DNA of 64,000 nt from Cohnella rhizosphaerae (GCF_029525575.1 NZ_JAPDIA010000008.1:2170001-2234000), one strand, 5' to 3'; positions 1 through 9,284 are shown, counted from the first letter of the stretch. Translations and numbers: made by a program. Notes: generated by a model from the letters alone, not told the origin.

Positions 1-1390
1 AGAACGGCCAAAGCGCCGAGCTGAACCATGTATCCAGCACGTCTTCGTCCTGCACCCAGCCTTCGCCTTCCGGCGCTTCCGTCCCGACGTAGATCTCGTC
101 CGTACCTTCCCTATACCACGCCGGTATGCGGTGTCCCCACCAGAGCTGGCGGGAGATGCACCAGTCGCGCACGTTCTCGATCCAGTGCAAATAGATTTTC
201 TCGAAGCGGTCCGGCACGAAATTGACGCCCTTGCCGGACCGCTGCGCGCCTATCGCGGCTTCGGCGAGCGGCTTCATGGAGACGAACCACTGCGTCGAAA
301 GATACGGCTCCACGACGGCGCCGCTGCGCTCGCTGTGCCCGACCTGGTGAACGTGATCCTCGATGCGGATCAGGACGCCTTGCTCCTGCAGGTCCTTGAC
401 GATCGCCTTGCGGCAATCGGAGCGGTCCATGCCCTCGTACGGGCCGGCTTGATCGTTCATCCGGCCGCTCTCGTCCATGACGATGATCTGCGGCAGATCG
501 TGGCGGGCGCCGACCTCGAAGTCGTTCGGGTCGTGCGCCGGCGTGATCTTGACGGCCCCGCTGCCGAAGTCTTTGTCGACGTACTCGTCGCCGATGACCG
601 GAATCTCGCGGCCGACGACCGGGAGCCGGAGCGTCTTGCCGATCAGGTGCTTGTAGCGCTCGTCTTCGGGATGCACGGCGACCGCCGTATCGCCCAGCAT
701 CGTCTCGGGACGCGTCGTCGCGACCGTCAGATAGCCGCTGCCGTCCGATAGCGGATACTGCAGATGGTAGAGATGCCCGTTCACTTCTTTGTATTCGACT
801 TCGATGTCGGAGAGCGCGGTCTTGGCCGCCGGATCCCAATTGATGATACGCTTGCCGCGGTAGATCAGGCCTTTGTCGTAGAGGCGCTTGAACACCTCGC
901 GGACCGCCTTGGACAAGCCTTCGTCGAGCGTGAACCGCTCGCGGGAGTAATCGAGGCTGAGCCCCATCTTCGACCATTGCTTGCGGATCGAACCCGCGTA
1001 CTGCTCTTTCCAGTCCCAGACGCGCTCGAGGAACTTCTCCCGTCCGAGATCGTAACGGGACAGGCCTTCTTCGCGAAGCTTGCTCTCGACCTTGGTCTGC
1101 GTGGCGATGCCCGCGTGGTCCGTGCCCGGCACCCACAGCGCGTCAAAGCCCTGCATCCGCTTGAAGCGGATCAGGATGTCCTGAAGCGTCAGGTCGAGCG
1201 CATGGCCGATATGCAGCATGCCCGTCACGTTGGGCGGCGGGATGACAATCGTGTATTTGGGCGCGTCGGGCCTCAGTCCGGCTTTGAAATAACCGCCCGC
1301 GAGCCAGGCGTCGTACCATTTTTGCTCGGCGCCGGTCGGGTCGTACGTGGTGGGCAGTTCAAGGGGTTTGCTTTGATTGATGTCGCTCAT
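1..1390 (-). CDS. valS: Valine--tRNA ligase, N-terminal part (runs off the window)
   Basis: Charges tRNA-Val with valine in the cytoplasm. The frame is open from the ATG at 1390 to the window edge, about 463 residues. It shows the class I HIGH motif at residues 60-63 after the PPPNVTG stretch, and near residue 400 the segment WCISRQLWWGHRIPAWY followed by DVLDTWFSS, which are typical of ValRS. The KMSKS loop, anticodon-binding domain and C-terminal coiled coil lie outside the window. A GGAGG site precedes the ATG. A T-box leader and a sigma-A promoter lie directly upstream, so expression is probably induced by uncharged tRNA-Val. In Bacillus, valS follows spoVID and ysxE; here ysxE is absent between them. 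Confidence 0.97.
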   Translation of the reverse strand, partial: MSDINQSKPLELPTTYDPTGAEQKWYDAWLAGGYFKAGLRPDAPKYTIVIPPPNVTGMLHIGHALDLTLQDILIRFKRMQGFDALWVPGTDHAGIATQTKVESKLREEGLSRYDLGREKFLERVWDWKEQYAGSIRKQWSKMGLSLDYSRERFTLDEGLSKAVREVFKRLYDKGLIYRGKRIINWDPAAKTALSDIEVEYKEVNGHLYHLQYPLSDGSGYLTVATTRPETMLGDTAVAVHPEDERYKHLIGKTLRLPVVGREIPVIGDEYVDKDFGSGAVKITPAHDPNDFEVGARHDLPQIIVMDESGRMNDQAGPYEGMDRSDCRKAIVKDLQEQGVLIRIEDHVHQVGHSERSGAVVEPYLSTQWFVSMKPLAEAAIGAQRSGKGVNFVPDRFEKIYLHWIENVRDWCISRQLWWGHRIPAWYREGTDEIYVGTEAPEGEGWVQDEDVLDTWFSSALWPF

Positions 1391-1775
1391 AGAATTCACA
1401 ACCTCCAGGGACGTAGATCGGACGATTGGCGATCGGCATGCAGCACGCCTGCTGTCTGCCGGGCCGGAACGGCGCGCGAAGCGCGCTCGGTCGGGGCGAG
1501 ACCCCGAAAAAAAGCAAAAACCTCCCGCCGCAAAGGACGAAAGGTTGAACTTCCGTGGTACCACCTTCATTCCGCATCTCCCAATCGGACGAAATGCGGC
1601 TCTCGAACGCAGGATAACGGCTGCGGCCGTCCCGTTCTACGGCGTGCTCGGTTCGAACGGGAAACTCCAGGGCGACTTCGGCAGCTTACTTCCTGCGGAA
1701 CCTCGCAGCGCTGCGAGGCAGCGGTTCCGCTCTCTGAAGGGTACGACTGCTTACTGGTCCCTATCCATGTCTTAT
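1391..1775 (-). ncRNA. T-box leader of valS
   Basis: The untranslated leader between the valS promoter and the valS start carries the T-box core AAGGTGGTACCACGG, on the minus strand at about 1552-1568. It is followed by a stem (about 1521-1544) that ends in two runs of T at 1507-1520, the expected leader terminator. In this family uncharged tRNA pairs with the specifier loop and the T-box bulge and stabilises the antiterminator. The 385-nt length fits a full stem I. I could not place the specifier codon with confidence; the link to valine rests on the downstream gene. Confidence 0.9.
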
Positions 1776-1781
1776 TTCCCT

Positions 1782-1810
1782 ATCATACCCGTACGGTTAC
1801 ATGCAGTCAA
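1782..1810 (-). promoter_or_regulatory. Sigma-A promoter of the valS T-box transcript
   Basis: On the minus strand TTGACT and TATGAT are separated by exactly 17 bases, a near-consensus vegetative promoter. Transcription would start near 1775, just upstream of the T-box leader. No other gene lies between it and valS. Confidence 0.8.
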
Positions 1811-1856
1811 CCTGCCCGCGGCAACGGCCTATGCGCGCCGGCCCAAAACGCCAAGA

Positions 1857-1886
1857 CGCCCCGCGGCAGACGACTGCCGCGGGGCG
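1857..1886 (-). terminator. Hairpin after spoVID
   Basis: A perfect 12-bp GC-rich inverted repeat (CGCCCCGCGGCAG paired with its complement) lies 15 bases past the spoVID stop. The U-tract that follows on the minus strand is weak (TCTTGGCGTTTT). It separates spoVID from the valS promoter. Confidence 0.6.
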
Positions 1887-1900
1887 AACCGATTGAACGC

Positions 1901-3511
1901 TTAAGGAATATACAGCACCTGGCCTTCCGCCAGATGCGGGTCCGGAAGCCGATTGTACAGCTGCAGCTCGCGGGACTGCAGCTGATACTTGCCCGCGATG
2001 CCGTCCAGCGTGTCCTCCCGCTGCACGATCACCATCTTTACTTTGCGAAAAGATTGGCCGGCTTCCTTGGCAAGAAACAGGCGCGTCCATTCGATCTCGT
2101 CGCCCGAAGCGCGGCTATTCTGCGTATTTTCGGGAGGCGCGGCCAGCCTCGCTTCTTCGGCAGCCTTCAGATCGGCCTCGCGAATCGCGCCTTTGTCTCC
2201 GAGCTGCGACAATATGCCGACGCCGAATACGGATTCGGAACCGCCCGATCCTTTGCTGGACAAGCCCAGCTTCGGTCCTGCCGGCTCCGGCTGGCGCTGC
2301 CCCTTCCGGGCAGCTTCGCCGGTCTCGGCGGACTCCGTCTGATCCTGATCCTGCAGGTCGTTTTCGAGACCCGGCCATGCGGAAGCCGCTGGAATTTGAG
2401 CCTCGTACACCTGCGGATAGCTTGGAGGCTCCGACTGCGGAGAAACGGTCTCGACAGGCGCGGCCTCTGCCGGTGCGACGAACTCGGCCGGCTCCTCCTC
2501 AAGACGCTGGTAGGCGAGCAGCCGCTCCCAGGCTTCAGCCTCCTCCTGCCGGTCCCGCTCCGCCTCCAGCTGCCTCTCGCGCTCCGCCCGCGCGATCGCA
2601 TCCAGCGCCTCCCGCTCTGCCTTTTCGCGTTCCGCGAGCTCGAAGGCTCGCGCTTCCTCGGCGGCGCGGGCCGCCCGGTCCGCCTCCGCCCTCGCCGCTT
2701 CGGCGAGCTGCCGCTCCAGCGCCTCGGCGGCGACCTGGGCGAGCTCCTGCTCCCGCAGCAGCGCTTCTTCCCGCGCCCTTGCTTCGGCTTCGGCGCGGGC
2801 GCGCTGCTGCTCGTACCAGACCGGCGAAACGGCCGTCTCCTGGGCGGCGTTCGGATCCGTCCAGGCGGGCGGCAAATAAACCGGTCCGGGCTGCGAATAA
2901 ACGGGCGCTTGCGGCTGGCCGCCCGCGGCGAACGAGTCGTTCGCCCGTCCAGCTTCGCTTGTTCCGGCGAAGCCGCCGTTCGTTCCGATCGCCGCTGCAG
3001 GTTCGAACGCGGATTCGCCAAGCGGAGGCAGCGATAAGGCCTGATTGGCCTCGTCTCGCCTTTCCGCTTCGATAGCGGATACCCGCTCCGGCGCTTCGTG
3101 CGCGACCGTGAAGCCGTCCTCGTGCCACACCGGCGCCTCGCGCGCCTCCGTCTGCACGCCGCGCAAGCCCAGCACGCCGGTCACGTTCAGCGAACGCTCG
3201 GTTAGCAGATCGACGTCGAAATGGTCGATCTCCACATCCAGTTCCTCCAATTGACGCACGCGGCTCTGCGGCAAGGAGATCTCGACCGGAATGCGATGCT
3301 CCAGCGATCCCGCCGAATCCACTTCCCCGATCGGCCGGTACGTGCCGCTCAGCAGCAAATACCCGCGCAGCAGCACGCTATCTTCCTGCTCGAGCGCCTC
3401 GATGTGCGGCGACAGCTCGATCTCTTCGAGCGTGTCGATGGGCAAGGCGTCGCTTGCCAGCTGTACCCGTTCGTAAATATCGAATCTCAACCCGTTCGAC
3501 GATTCCGTCAC
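1901..3511 (-). CDS. spoVID: Stage VI sporulation protein D (coat encasement, LysM)
   Basis: Spore morphogenetic protein that acts at the forespore surface, where in Bacillus SpoVID drives coat encasement and recruits SafA. The N-terminal ~130 residues form the SpoVID beta-type domain (LRFDIYERVQL start, ELSPHIEALEQEDSVLLRGYL region). A long region rich in Glu, Ala and Arg follows (about residues 230-370), probably coiled coil, then a low-complexity linker and a C-terminal LysM domain (VQREDTLDGIAGKYQL to the end). I chose the GTG at 3511 because GAGAGGGGGGAG lies 6 bases upstream; an ATG at 3535 in the same frame overlaps that site. Position next to hemL matches Bacillus synteny. 536 residues, similar to the family. 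Confidence 0.9.
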   Translation of the reverse strand: MTESSNGLRFDIYERVQLASDALPIDTLEEIELSPHIEALEQEDSVLLRGYLLLSGTYRPIGEVDSAGSLEHRIPVEISLPQSRVRQLEELDVEIDHFDVDLLTERSLNVTGVLGLRGVQTEAREAPVWHEDGFTVAHEAPERVSAIEAERRDEANQALSLPPLGESAFEPAAAIGTNGGFAGTSEAGRANDSFAAGGQPQAPVYSQPGPVYLPPAWTDPNAAQETAVSPVWYEQQRARAEAEARAREEALLREQELAQVAAEALERQLAEAARAEADRAARAAEEARAFELAEREKAEREALDAIARAERERQLEAERDRQEEAEAWERLLAYQRLEEEPAEFVAPAEAAPVETVSPQSEPPSYPQVYEAQIPAASAWPGLENDLQDQDQTESAETGEAARKGQRQPEPAGPKLGLSSKGSGGSESVFGVGILSQLGDKGAIREADLKAAEEARLAAPPENTQNSRASGDEIEWTRLFLAKEAGQSFRKVKMVIVQREDTLDGIAGKYQLQSRELQLYNRLPDPHLAEGQVLYIP

Positions 3512-3646
3512 GACAGGTCTCCCCCCTCTCGGCATAGAGTCCCTGCATCCCCGGCTGCCGGATACGCCCGGAGGCAGGCTTCACTCCTTATCTATCTATA
3601 TGCCTTAAAAAAGGTGGGCATGCCTACGGACTTGCGCGCGCCCCGC

Positions 3647-4948
3647 TTAGAACTTGCCGAGGGCCGCGCGATGCGACGCGATCGTCTCGTCGATATCGTC
3701 CTCGCTGTGGGCGATGGACAGGAACCAACCCTCGAACTGGGAAGGCGGAAGGTTGACGCCTTGATCGAGCATTCGGCCGAACAGCGTGCGGAATCGCTCC
3801 GTGTTGGACTGCTTCGCCGTCTCGAAGTTGATGACCTGCTTGTCGGTCAGGAACGGGCAGACCATCGAGCCGACGCGATTGATCGTCATCGCGATGCCGT
3901 ACTCGCGCGCGTTGGCGTCAAGTCCAGCCTGAAGCCGCATGGCAAGCTGTTCCAATCGCAGGTAGGCGGACGTATCGAGCAGCTTGAGCGTGGCGAGCCC
4001 CGCGGCCATCGCCAGCGGATTGCCCGATAGCGTCCCGGCTTGATAGATCGGGCCTACCGGCGCCATGCGCTCCATCAGCTCGCGCCGGCCGCCGTAAGCG
4101 CCGACCGGCAGGCCGCCGCCGATGACCTTGCCGAGGCAGGTCAGGTCGGGCGTAATGCCGTACAATCCCTGCGCGCAGTTCAAGTGGACGCGGAAACCCG
4201 TCATAACTTCGTCGAAAATGAGCAGGCTGTCGTATTGCTGCGTCACATCCCTCAACCCCTGCAAAAAACCGGGGAGCGGAGGAACGACGCCCATGTTGCC
4301 GGCGACAGGCTCCACGATGACCGCCGCGATCTCCTCGCCGTAACGCTCGAAAGCGAGCTTGACCGACGCGAGATCGTTGTAGGGCACCGTGATCGTGTGG
4401 GACGCGATGCTCTCCGGCACGCCCGGACTGTCGGGCAAGCCGAGCGTCGCGACGCCGGAGCCCGCTTTAATTAGCAGACTGTCCGCGTGGCCGTGATACG
4501 AGCCTTCGAACTTTAAAATCCGGCTGCGGCCCGTGTAGCCGCGCGCGAGCCGAATGGCGCTCATCGTCGCCTCGGTGCCGGAATTGACCATGCGGACGAC
4601 TTCGATCGACGGTACGCGCGCGCATACCAGCTCCGCCATCTCCGTCTCCAGTTCTGTCGGAGCGCCGAAGCTCGTGCCTTTTTCCGCGGTCCGCCGGATC
4701 GCTTCCACCACTTCCGGATGGGCGTGACCCGCGATCAAGGGGCCCCACGATAAAACGTAATCGATATAGGATTGACCGTCGATGTCGGTAATCCGGCTCC
4801 CTTGGCCGCGTTCGATGACGACCGGCGTCAAGCCGACCGACTTGAACGCGCGAACCGGGCTGTTGACGCCGCCGGGAATCGACCTTTTGGCCCGTTCGAA
4901 TGCGGCTTTGGACTTCGCGTCCGAGCGTTTTTGGCGCGTTTCGCTCAT
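3647..4948 (-). CDS. hemL: Glutamate-1-semialdehyde 2,1-aminomutase
   Basis: PLP enzyme that converts glutamate-1-semialdehyde to 5-aminolevulinate, the second step of the C5 heme pathway, downstream of HemA. 433 residues, full family length. The PLP lysine is K274 in CLGKVIGGGLP, and FDEVMTGFR (245-253) holds the cofactor aspartate. The N-terminal SIPGGVNSPVRAF signature is present. GAGGTGG precedes the ATG by 6 bases. It sits in the hem cluster between spoVID and a divergent Crp-type regulator, so unlike in Bacillus it is separated from hemB and must have its own promoter. Confidence 0.97.
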   Translation of the reverse strand: MSETRQKRSDAKSKAAFERAKRSIPGGVNSPVRAFKSVGLTPVVIERGQGSRITDIDGQSYIDYVLSWGPLIAGHAHPEVVEAIRRTAEKGTSFGAPTELETEMAELVCARVPSIEVVRMVNSGTEATMSAIRLARGYTGRSRILKFEGSYHGHADSLLIKAGSGVATLGLPDSPGVPESIASHTITVPYNDLASVKLAFERYGEEIAAVIVEPVAGNMGVVPPLPGFLQGLRDVTQQYDSLLIFDEVMTGFRVHLNCAQGLYGITPDLTCLGKVIGGGLPVGAYGGRRELMERMAPVGPIYQAGTLSGNPLAMAAGLATLKLLDTSAYLRLEQLAMRLQAGLDANAREYGIAMTINRVGSMVCPFLTDKQVINFETAKQSNTERFRTLFGRMLDQGVNLPPSQFEGWFLSIAHSEDDIDETIASHRAALGKF

Positions 4949-5029
4949 TTTCGTCCACCTCTGCTATCTGGAATGGAAAAGTCTATGGTAAACTGAATCA
5001 TCAAATTGCGCGGCATGGGAGGCTCCGTG

Positions 5030-5692
5030 ATGATTCAATGGCTTAAAAAGGTACCTTTATTCGACAAATTAAGCGAATCGCAGCTTGAACCGATTTCCCG
5101 CATCGCAAGACGTCGCAGCTTGTCTGCCGGCAGCATCCTGTTCCAGGAAAAAGATCCGGGCAACGTGTTCTACGTCGTGCTCGGCGGGTCCATCAAGCTC
5201 TTCACGCGCAGCGCCGGAGGCGACGAGAAGGTGCTGTCCGTCGTCGGAGCAGGCGACAGCTTCGGCGAGCTGGCCCTCCTCGACGGGCTGCCGCGCTCCG
5301 CGTCCGCCCGGGCGCTCGAGACGTCGCTCCTGCTGGAGATCGCGAGCGACGACTTCATGCGCCTGCTGGAGTCGCACTTCGATATTACGAAGGGCATACT
5401 CGCCGAACTGAGCCGGCGGCTGAGACAGACGAACGAGCATGTGAGCGACCTGACCTTCCTGGACGATCGAACGCGCGTGCTGAAAAACCTGATCAATCTG
5501 GCCAACCAGCACGGCAAGCGCGACGGCGTCTTCATCAACATCCACCTGGCGCTTAATTATGACGAGCTCTCGCAAATGGCCGGCGTGTCCAAGCAGATCC
5601 TGTCCGAGGTGCTTCGGGAACTCGAGGCCAAAGGCGTGCTCACGTTCGGCATCAACCGGTACACGCTTAACTTGACGAAGCTGCGCGGTTGA
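5030..5692 (+). CDS. Crp/Fnr-family transcription regulator
   Basis: 220-residue DNA-binding regulator. An N-terminal cyclic-nucleotide-binding fold (about residues 5-120, with the GDSFGELALLDGLPRSASARA phosphate-binding-cassette-like segment), a dimerisation helix, and a C-terminal winged helix-turn-helix (LSQMAGVSKQILSEVLRELEAKGVL). The RSASARA segment resembles the cAMP cassette RTATARA. There is no cysteine at all, so it cannot be an Fnr-type iron-sulfur oxygen sensor. I start at the second ATG (5030) because GGGAGG lies 8 bases upstream. It is transcribed opposite to all hem genes, between hemB and hemL, and might control one of them; that is inference from position. Confidence 0.9.
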   Translation: MIQWLKKVPLFDKLSESQLEPISRIARRRSLSAGSILFQEKDPGNVFYVVLGGSIKLFTRSAGGDEKVLSVVGAGDSFGELALLDGLPRSASARALETSLLLEIASDDFMRLLESHFDITKGILAELSRRLRQTNEHVSDLTFLDDRTRVLKNLINLANQHGKRDGVFINIHLALNYDELSQMAGVSKQILSEVLRELEAKGVLTFGINRYTLNLTKLRG

Positions 5693-5780
5693 AGCAATTT
5701 TTTTTCGTTGTACAAGATAGCGGCACTATTTAAACACTCTTTGCCGCTAAGCTTGCCAATGCATGCCCTCTATTTACGCC

Positions 5781-6770
5781 TTACTGCCCGTTCATCCAAC
5801 GCACGGCGTCCTTCGCATGGTACGTAATGATCAGGTCCGCGCCTGCGCGCTTCATGCCGGTCAGCGTCTCCAGTACGATCGCCCGCTCGTCGATCCAGCC
5901 TTGCATCGCCGCCGCCTTCACCATCGCGTATTCGGCGCTTACGTTGTACACGACGAGCGGCAGATCGTAGCGCTCCTTCAGCAGCCGAACGATGTCCAGG
6001 TAGGCGAGGCCCGGCTTGACCATCAGCATGTCCGCGCCCTCGCCCACGTCCGTTTCCGCCTCTCTCAGCGCCTCTCGCGCGTTCGCCGCGTCCATCTGGT
6101 ACGTCTTGCGGTCGCCGAACTTCGGCGCCGACTGGGCGGCCTCGCGGAACGGGCCGTAATAGGCCGAGGAATATTTAACCGCATAGGACATGATCGGAAT
6201 GTCTTCGAATCCCGCCTCGTCGAGCCCTTGCCGGATCGCGCCTACGAATCCGTCCATCATGTTGGACGGCGCGATGATGTCAGCGCCCGCGCGCGCCTGG
6301 GAGACGGCCGTGCGCACCAGCAGCGCCAGCGATTCGTCGTTGTCCACGACCGCGCCGCAGTCCCCCTCGTGCACGACGCCGCAATGTCCGTGATCCGTGA
6401 ATTCGCACAGGCACGTATCCGCGATGACGACCAGGTCGGGCGCCAGCTTTTTTATCTTGCGGGTCGCCTGCTGCACGATGCCGTCTTCCGCGTACGCGCC
6501 CGTGCCGACGCTGTCCTTGGAGGCGGGGATGCCGAACAGCAGCACGGCCTGGATGCCCAGGGAGACGATCTCCGCGATCTCCTCGTCCAGCCGATCGAGC
6601 GACAGGTTATAAACGCCCGGCATCGAGGAGATCTCGGTCTTGACGTCGTCGCCGTGGGCGACGAAGATCGGCATGATCAGGTCGTGCACGTGCAGACGCG
6701 TCTCCCGGACCAGATTGCGGATGCCCGCCGTCCGCCGAAGGCGGCGATGACGCACGATTGATGTATGCAT
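5781..6770 (-). CDS. hemB: Delta-aminolevulinic acid dehydratase (porphobilinogen synthase)
   Basis: Condenses two 5-aminolevulinate molecules into porphobilinogen. 329 residues, family length. Schiff-base lysines are K199 (SYAVKYSSAYYGPFRE) and K252 (MVKPGLAYLDI). The zinc-binding cysteines C120, C122 and C130 (DTCLCEFTDHGHC) are present, so this is the zinc-dependent type. Starts 19 bases past the stop of the cobA-hemD fusion, with AAAGG upstream. Last gene of the hemAXCDB run; ends convergently with the Crp-type gene. Confidence 0.97.
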   Translation of the reverse strand: MHTSIVRHRRLRRTAGIRNLVRETRLHVHDLIMPIFVAHGDDVKTEISSMPGVYNLSLDRLDEEIAEIVSLGIQAVLLFGIPASKDSVGTGAYAEDGIVQQATRKIKKLAPDLVVIADTCLCEFTDHGHCGVVHEGDCGAVVDNDESLALLVRTAVSQARAGADIIAPSNMMDGFVGAIRQGLDEAGFEDIPIMSYAVKYSSAYYGPFREAAQSAPKFGDRKTYQMDAANAREALREAETDVGEGADMLMVKPGLAYLDIVRLLKERYDLPLVVYNVSAEYAMVKAAAMQGWIDERAIVLETLTGMKRAGADLIITYHAKDAVRWMNGQ

Positions 6771-6789
6771 TTTGAATCAGAACCTTTCT

Positions 6790-8343
6790 TTACGAAATTT
6801 CGTTTCCGTTGCTACGATGCGCCAGCATCGCCGCCAGCAAGCCTTCGATCGTCGACTGTTCGGCCGTCAACGTCACGCGAAGACCGTGCTCCTCCGCCGT
6901 TCGCGCGGTGATCGGTCCGATGCATGCGATCGCGCAGCCCTCCAGCAGGTCGGCCGGACGCTCGGCACCGAGCCGCCGCAACGCTTCGAACAGGTTCACG
7001 ACCGTAGAGGAGCTCGTAAAAGTCACCGCATGTATCTCGCCGCCCTGCAGCATCTCGACGATTCTATCATCCTCTTGAACGACCAGCCTGTTCTCGTACA
7101 CATCGAGCTCCACCGCCTCGATGCCCGCCTTGGCGAGTTCGGCCGGGAGGAGGCCTCGGGCCAGATCGCCTCTGGGCAGCAATGCCCGCTGTCCCGGCGC
7201 CAGCATGTCCGCCAAGCTGTCCAGCAAGCCTTCGGCCTGGAATTGGGCAGGAACGACGTCGGCGAAGACGCCGCGCGCCGCCAGCGCCTCGGCCGTCTTC
7301 GGACCGACCGCGGCAAAGCGCGCCCCGGCAAAACGGCGAATGTCGACGCGCGTCTCGGCCAGCCAGGAGAAAAAAAACTCGACGCCTGCCGGGCTCGTCA
7401 AAACGATCCAATCGAAGCGCTCGGCCCCGCGCAATGTCGCCGCGATTCGCTCGATTTCGACCGGATTCGTCTGCTTGACCGTTTCGATCACCGGAAAGAC
7501 GTACGGCTCGCCGCCGAGGTCGTCGATCCGGTCCGCAAGCTCGCTCGCCTGCGAGCGGGCACGCGTGACGAGGACGCGCCAGCCGAACAACGGCTTGGCC
7601 TCGATCCACTTCAACGTCTCGCGCTGCCGCACGACGTCGCCGACGACGATGACCGCCGGCGGCTGAAAGTCGGCCTCCCGCACTTTTTGCTCGATGTCGC
7701 CCAGCGTGCCGGTCAGCGTCTCCTGCTCCGCGCGCGTGCCCCATCGGACAAGCGCCACGGGCGTCTGCGCCGACCGTCCGAACTTCATCAACTGCTCGCT
7801 AATATAACCGATCTTCGATACGCCCATCAGAAAAAGCAGGGTGCCGGTCGCATTCGTCACTTTGTCCCACTGGATCGTGCGGTCGAGCTTGTCCGGGCTC
7901 TCGTGACCGGTCACGATCGAAAAGGACGAAGCGAGATCGCGATGCGTCACAGGGATGCCCGCATAGGCCGGCACCGCGATCGCGGACGTAATCCCGGGGA
8001 CGATCTCGTAGGGCACGCCGTGCTGCCGCAGCAGCTCCGCCTCTTCGCCTACGCGCCCGAACACCGTCGGATCGCCACCCTTGAGCCTGCAGACGACCTT
8101 GCCGGACAGCGCCAAGTCGAGCAGCAGGCGGTTGATCTCTTCCTGCTTCATCGTATGGCGATCCGGCCGCTTGCCGACGTAGATGCGTTCCGTCCCGGGA
8201 AGCGTCTCCTGGAGCAACTGGGGCCCGGCCAAACGATCGTAAACGACGACGTCGCAGCGCTGGAGCGCGCGCAGACCGCGCACCGTGATGAGCTTCGGGT
8301 CTCCCGGTCCCGCGCCTACCAAATATACTTTGCCCTGGGCCAC
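6790..8343 (-). CDS. cobA-hemD: Uroporphyrinogen-III C-methyltransferase / uroporphyrinogen-III synthase fusion
   Basis: 517-residue two-domain enzyme. Residues 1-~250 are a SAM-dependent SUMT domain (VYLVGAGPGDPKLIT, RLKGGDPTVFGR, PGITSAIAVPAYAGIPVTHR). Residues ~255-517 are HemD (WRVLVTRARSQASELADRI, FTSSSTVVNLFEALRRLG, CIGPITARTAEEHGL). HemD closes hydroxymethylbilane to uroporphyrinogen III; SUMT methylates that product to precorrin-2, the entry to siroheme and B12. GTG start 3 bases after the hemC stop; AGGG upstream. In Bacillus subtilis hemD is a separate gene. Such fusions are known from other Firmicutes, so the arrangement is not new. Confidence 0.96.
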   Translation of the reverse strand: MAQGKVYLVGAGPGDPKLITVRGLRALQRCDVVVYDRLAGPQLLQETLPGTERIYVGKRPDRHTMKQEEINRLLLDLALSGKVVCRLKGGDPTVFGRVGEEAELLRQHGVPYEIVPGITSAIAVPAYAGIPVTHRDLASSFSIVTGHESPDKLDRTIQWDKVTNATGTLLFLMGVSKIGYISEQLMKFGRSAQTPVALVRWGTRAEQETLTGTLGDIEQKVREADFQPPAVIVVGDVVRQRETLKWIEAKPLFGWRVLVTRARSQASELADRIDDLGGEPYVFPVIETVKQTNPVEIERIAATLRGAERFDWIVLTSPAGVEFFFSWLAETRVDIRRFAGARFAAVGPKTAEALAARGVFADVVPAQFQAEGLLDSLADMLAPGQRALLPRGDLARGLLPAELAKAGIEAVELDVYENRLVVQEDDRIVEMLQGGEIHAVTFTSSSTVVNLFEALRRLGAERPADLLEGCAIACIGPITARTAEEHGLRVTLTAEQSTIEGLLAAMLAHRSNGNEIS

Positions 8344-8345
8344 CG

Positions 8346-9284
8346 TTATTCCCTCGCTTCCGCGAGCAGGGCGTCCGCACCCTTGCCCAGCAGTTCCTCC
8401 GCCACGCGGCGGCCGACCTCGGCCGGATCGCTGCCGGAAGCCGACGCTTTAAGCACGCTGCTGCCGTCGGCAGCAGCGACCATTCCCGTCATGGAGACGA
8501 CGGCGTCGGGCGCCGCCGACGCGGCGGTCGCGTAGGCGCCGATCGGCACCTGGCAGCCGCCGTTGAGCAATCCCAAAAACGTACGCTCGGCCGCTACCGC
8601 GCGCGCGGCGGCCGTATCGTTCAGCCTCGCCAGCAGGTCGAGAACTTCTTGGTCGGACGCCCGGCATTCGACGGCAAGCGCCCCTTGCCCGACGGCGGGC
8701 AGGCAGTCCTCCGGATCGATAAACGCCGTGATGCGGTCGTTCCACCCCATCCGCTTCAAGCCGGCGGCGGCCAGTACGATCGCGTCGAGCCCCTCGGATT
8801 CCAGCTTGCGAAGCCGGGTGTCGATATTGCCGCGAAGCGATTCGATCCGAAAATCGGGGCGGCGCGACTGGAGCTGCGCGGCGCGGCGCAGGCTGCTCGT
8901 GCCGATCCGCGCGCCCGGCGGAAGATCGGACAGCGTGCTCGAAGTCAAGTTCACGAGCGCGTCGCGCGGATCCTCGCGGGGCGGCACGCATCCGATCGCG
9001 AGGCCGCTTGGCAGCTCGAACGGCATATCCTTCATGCTGTGGATCGCGATATCGATCTCGCCGCCGAGCAGCGCTTCTTCGATTTCTTTGACGAACAGGC
9101 CTTTGCCACCGACCTTGGATAAGGTCACGTCCAATATTCGATCTCCCCGCGTGACGATCGGCACGACTTCGAAGTCCAGCGGAAGCTTCGCCTCATCGGC
9201 CAATCTCTTCAGCGTATCGAGCGTCTGCCCGCTCTGCGTCATCGCCAGCGCGCTTTGCCTAGTTCCAACCTTGATCCTGCGCAT
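8346..9284 (-). CDS. hemC: Hydroxymethylbilane synthase (porphobilinogen deaminase)
   Basis: Polymerises four porphobilinogens into hydroxymethylbilane. 312 residues. The dipyrromethane cofactor cysteine is C244 in NGGCQVPIGAYA. Other signatures: KVGTRQSALAMTQ at the start, GKGLFVKEIEEALL, IHSMKDMP, SSLRRAAQL and LRGNIDTRLRKL. The ATG at 9284 is 11 bases after GGGGAG; an in-frame GTG at 9296 overlaps that site and is unlikely. Tightly packed between sirC and the cobA-hemD fusion. Confidence 0.96.
   Translation of the reverse strand: MRRIKVGTRQSALAMTQSGQTLDTLKRLADEAKLPLDFEVVPIVTRGDRILDVTLSKVGGKGLFVKEIEEALLGGEIDIAIHSMKDMPFELPSGLAIGCVPPREDPRDALVNLTSSTLSDLPPGARIGTSSLRRAAQLQSRRPDFRIESLRGNIDTRLRKLESEGLDAIVLAAAGLKRMGWNDRITAFIDPEDCLPAVGQGALAVECRASDQEVLDLLARLNDTAAARAVAAERTFLGLLNGGCQVPIGAYATAASAAPDAVVSMTGMVAAADGSSVLKASASGSDPAEVGRRVAEELLGKGADALLAEARE

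Noticed and set aside
764..3037. A 757-residue open frame on the plus strand across valS, its leader and spoVID
   Set aside because: It is antisense to two well-identified genes and the T-box. Long antisense frames are common in GC-rich DNA, and the product has no recognisable domain.
3512..3535. spoVID start at the ATG at 3535
   Set aside because: That ATG lies before the strong GAGAGGGGGGAG site, whose spacing fits the GTG at 3511, and the family starts close to that GTG.
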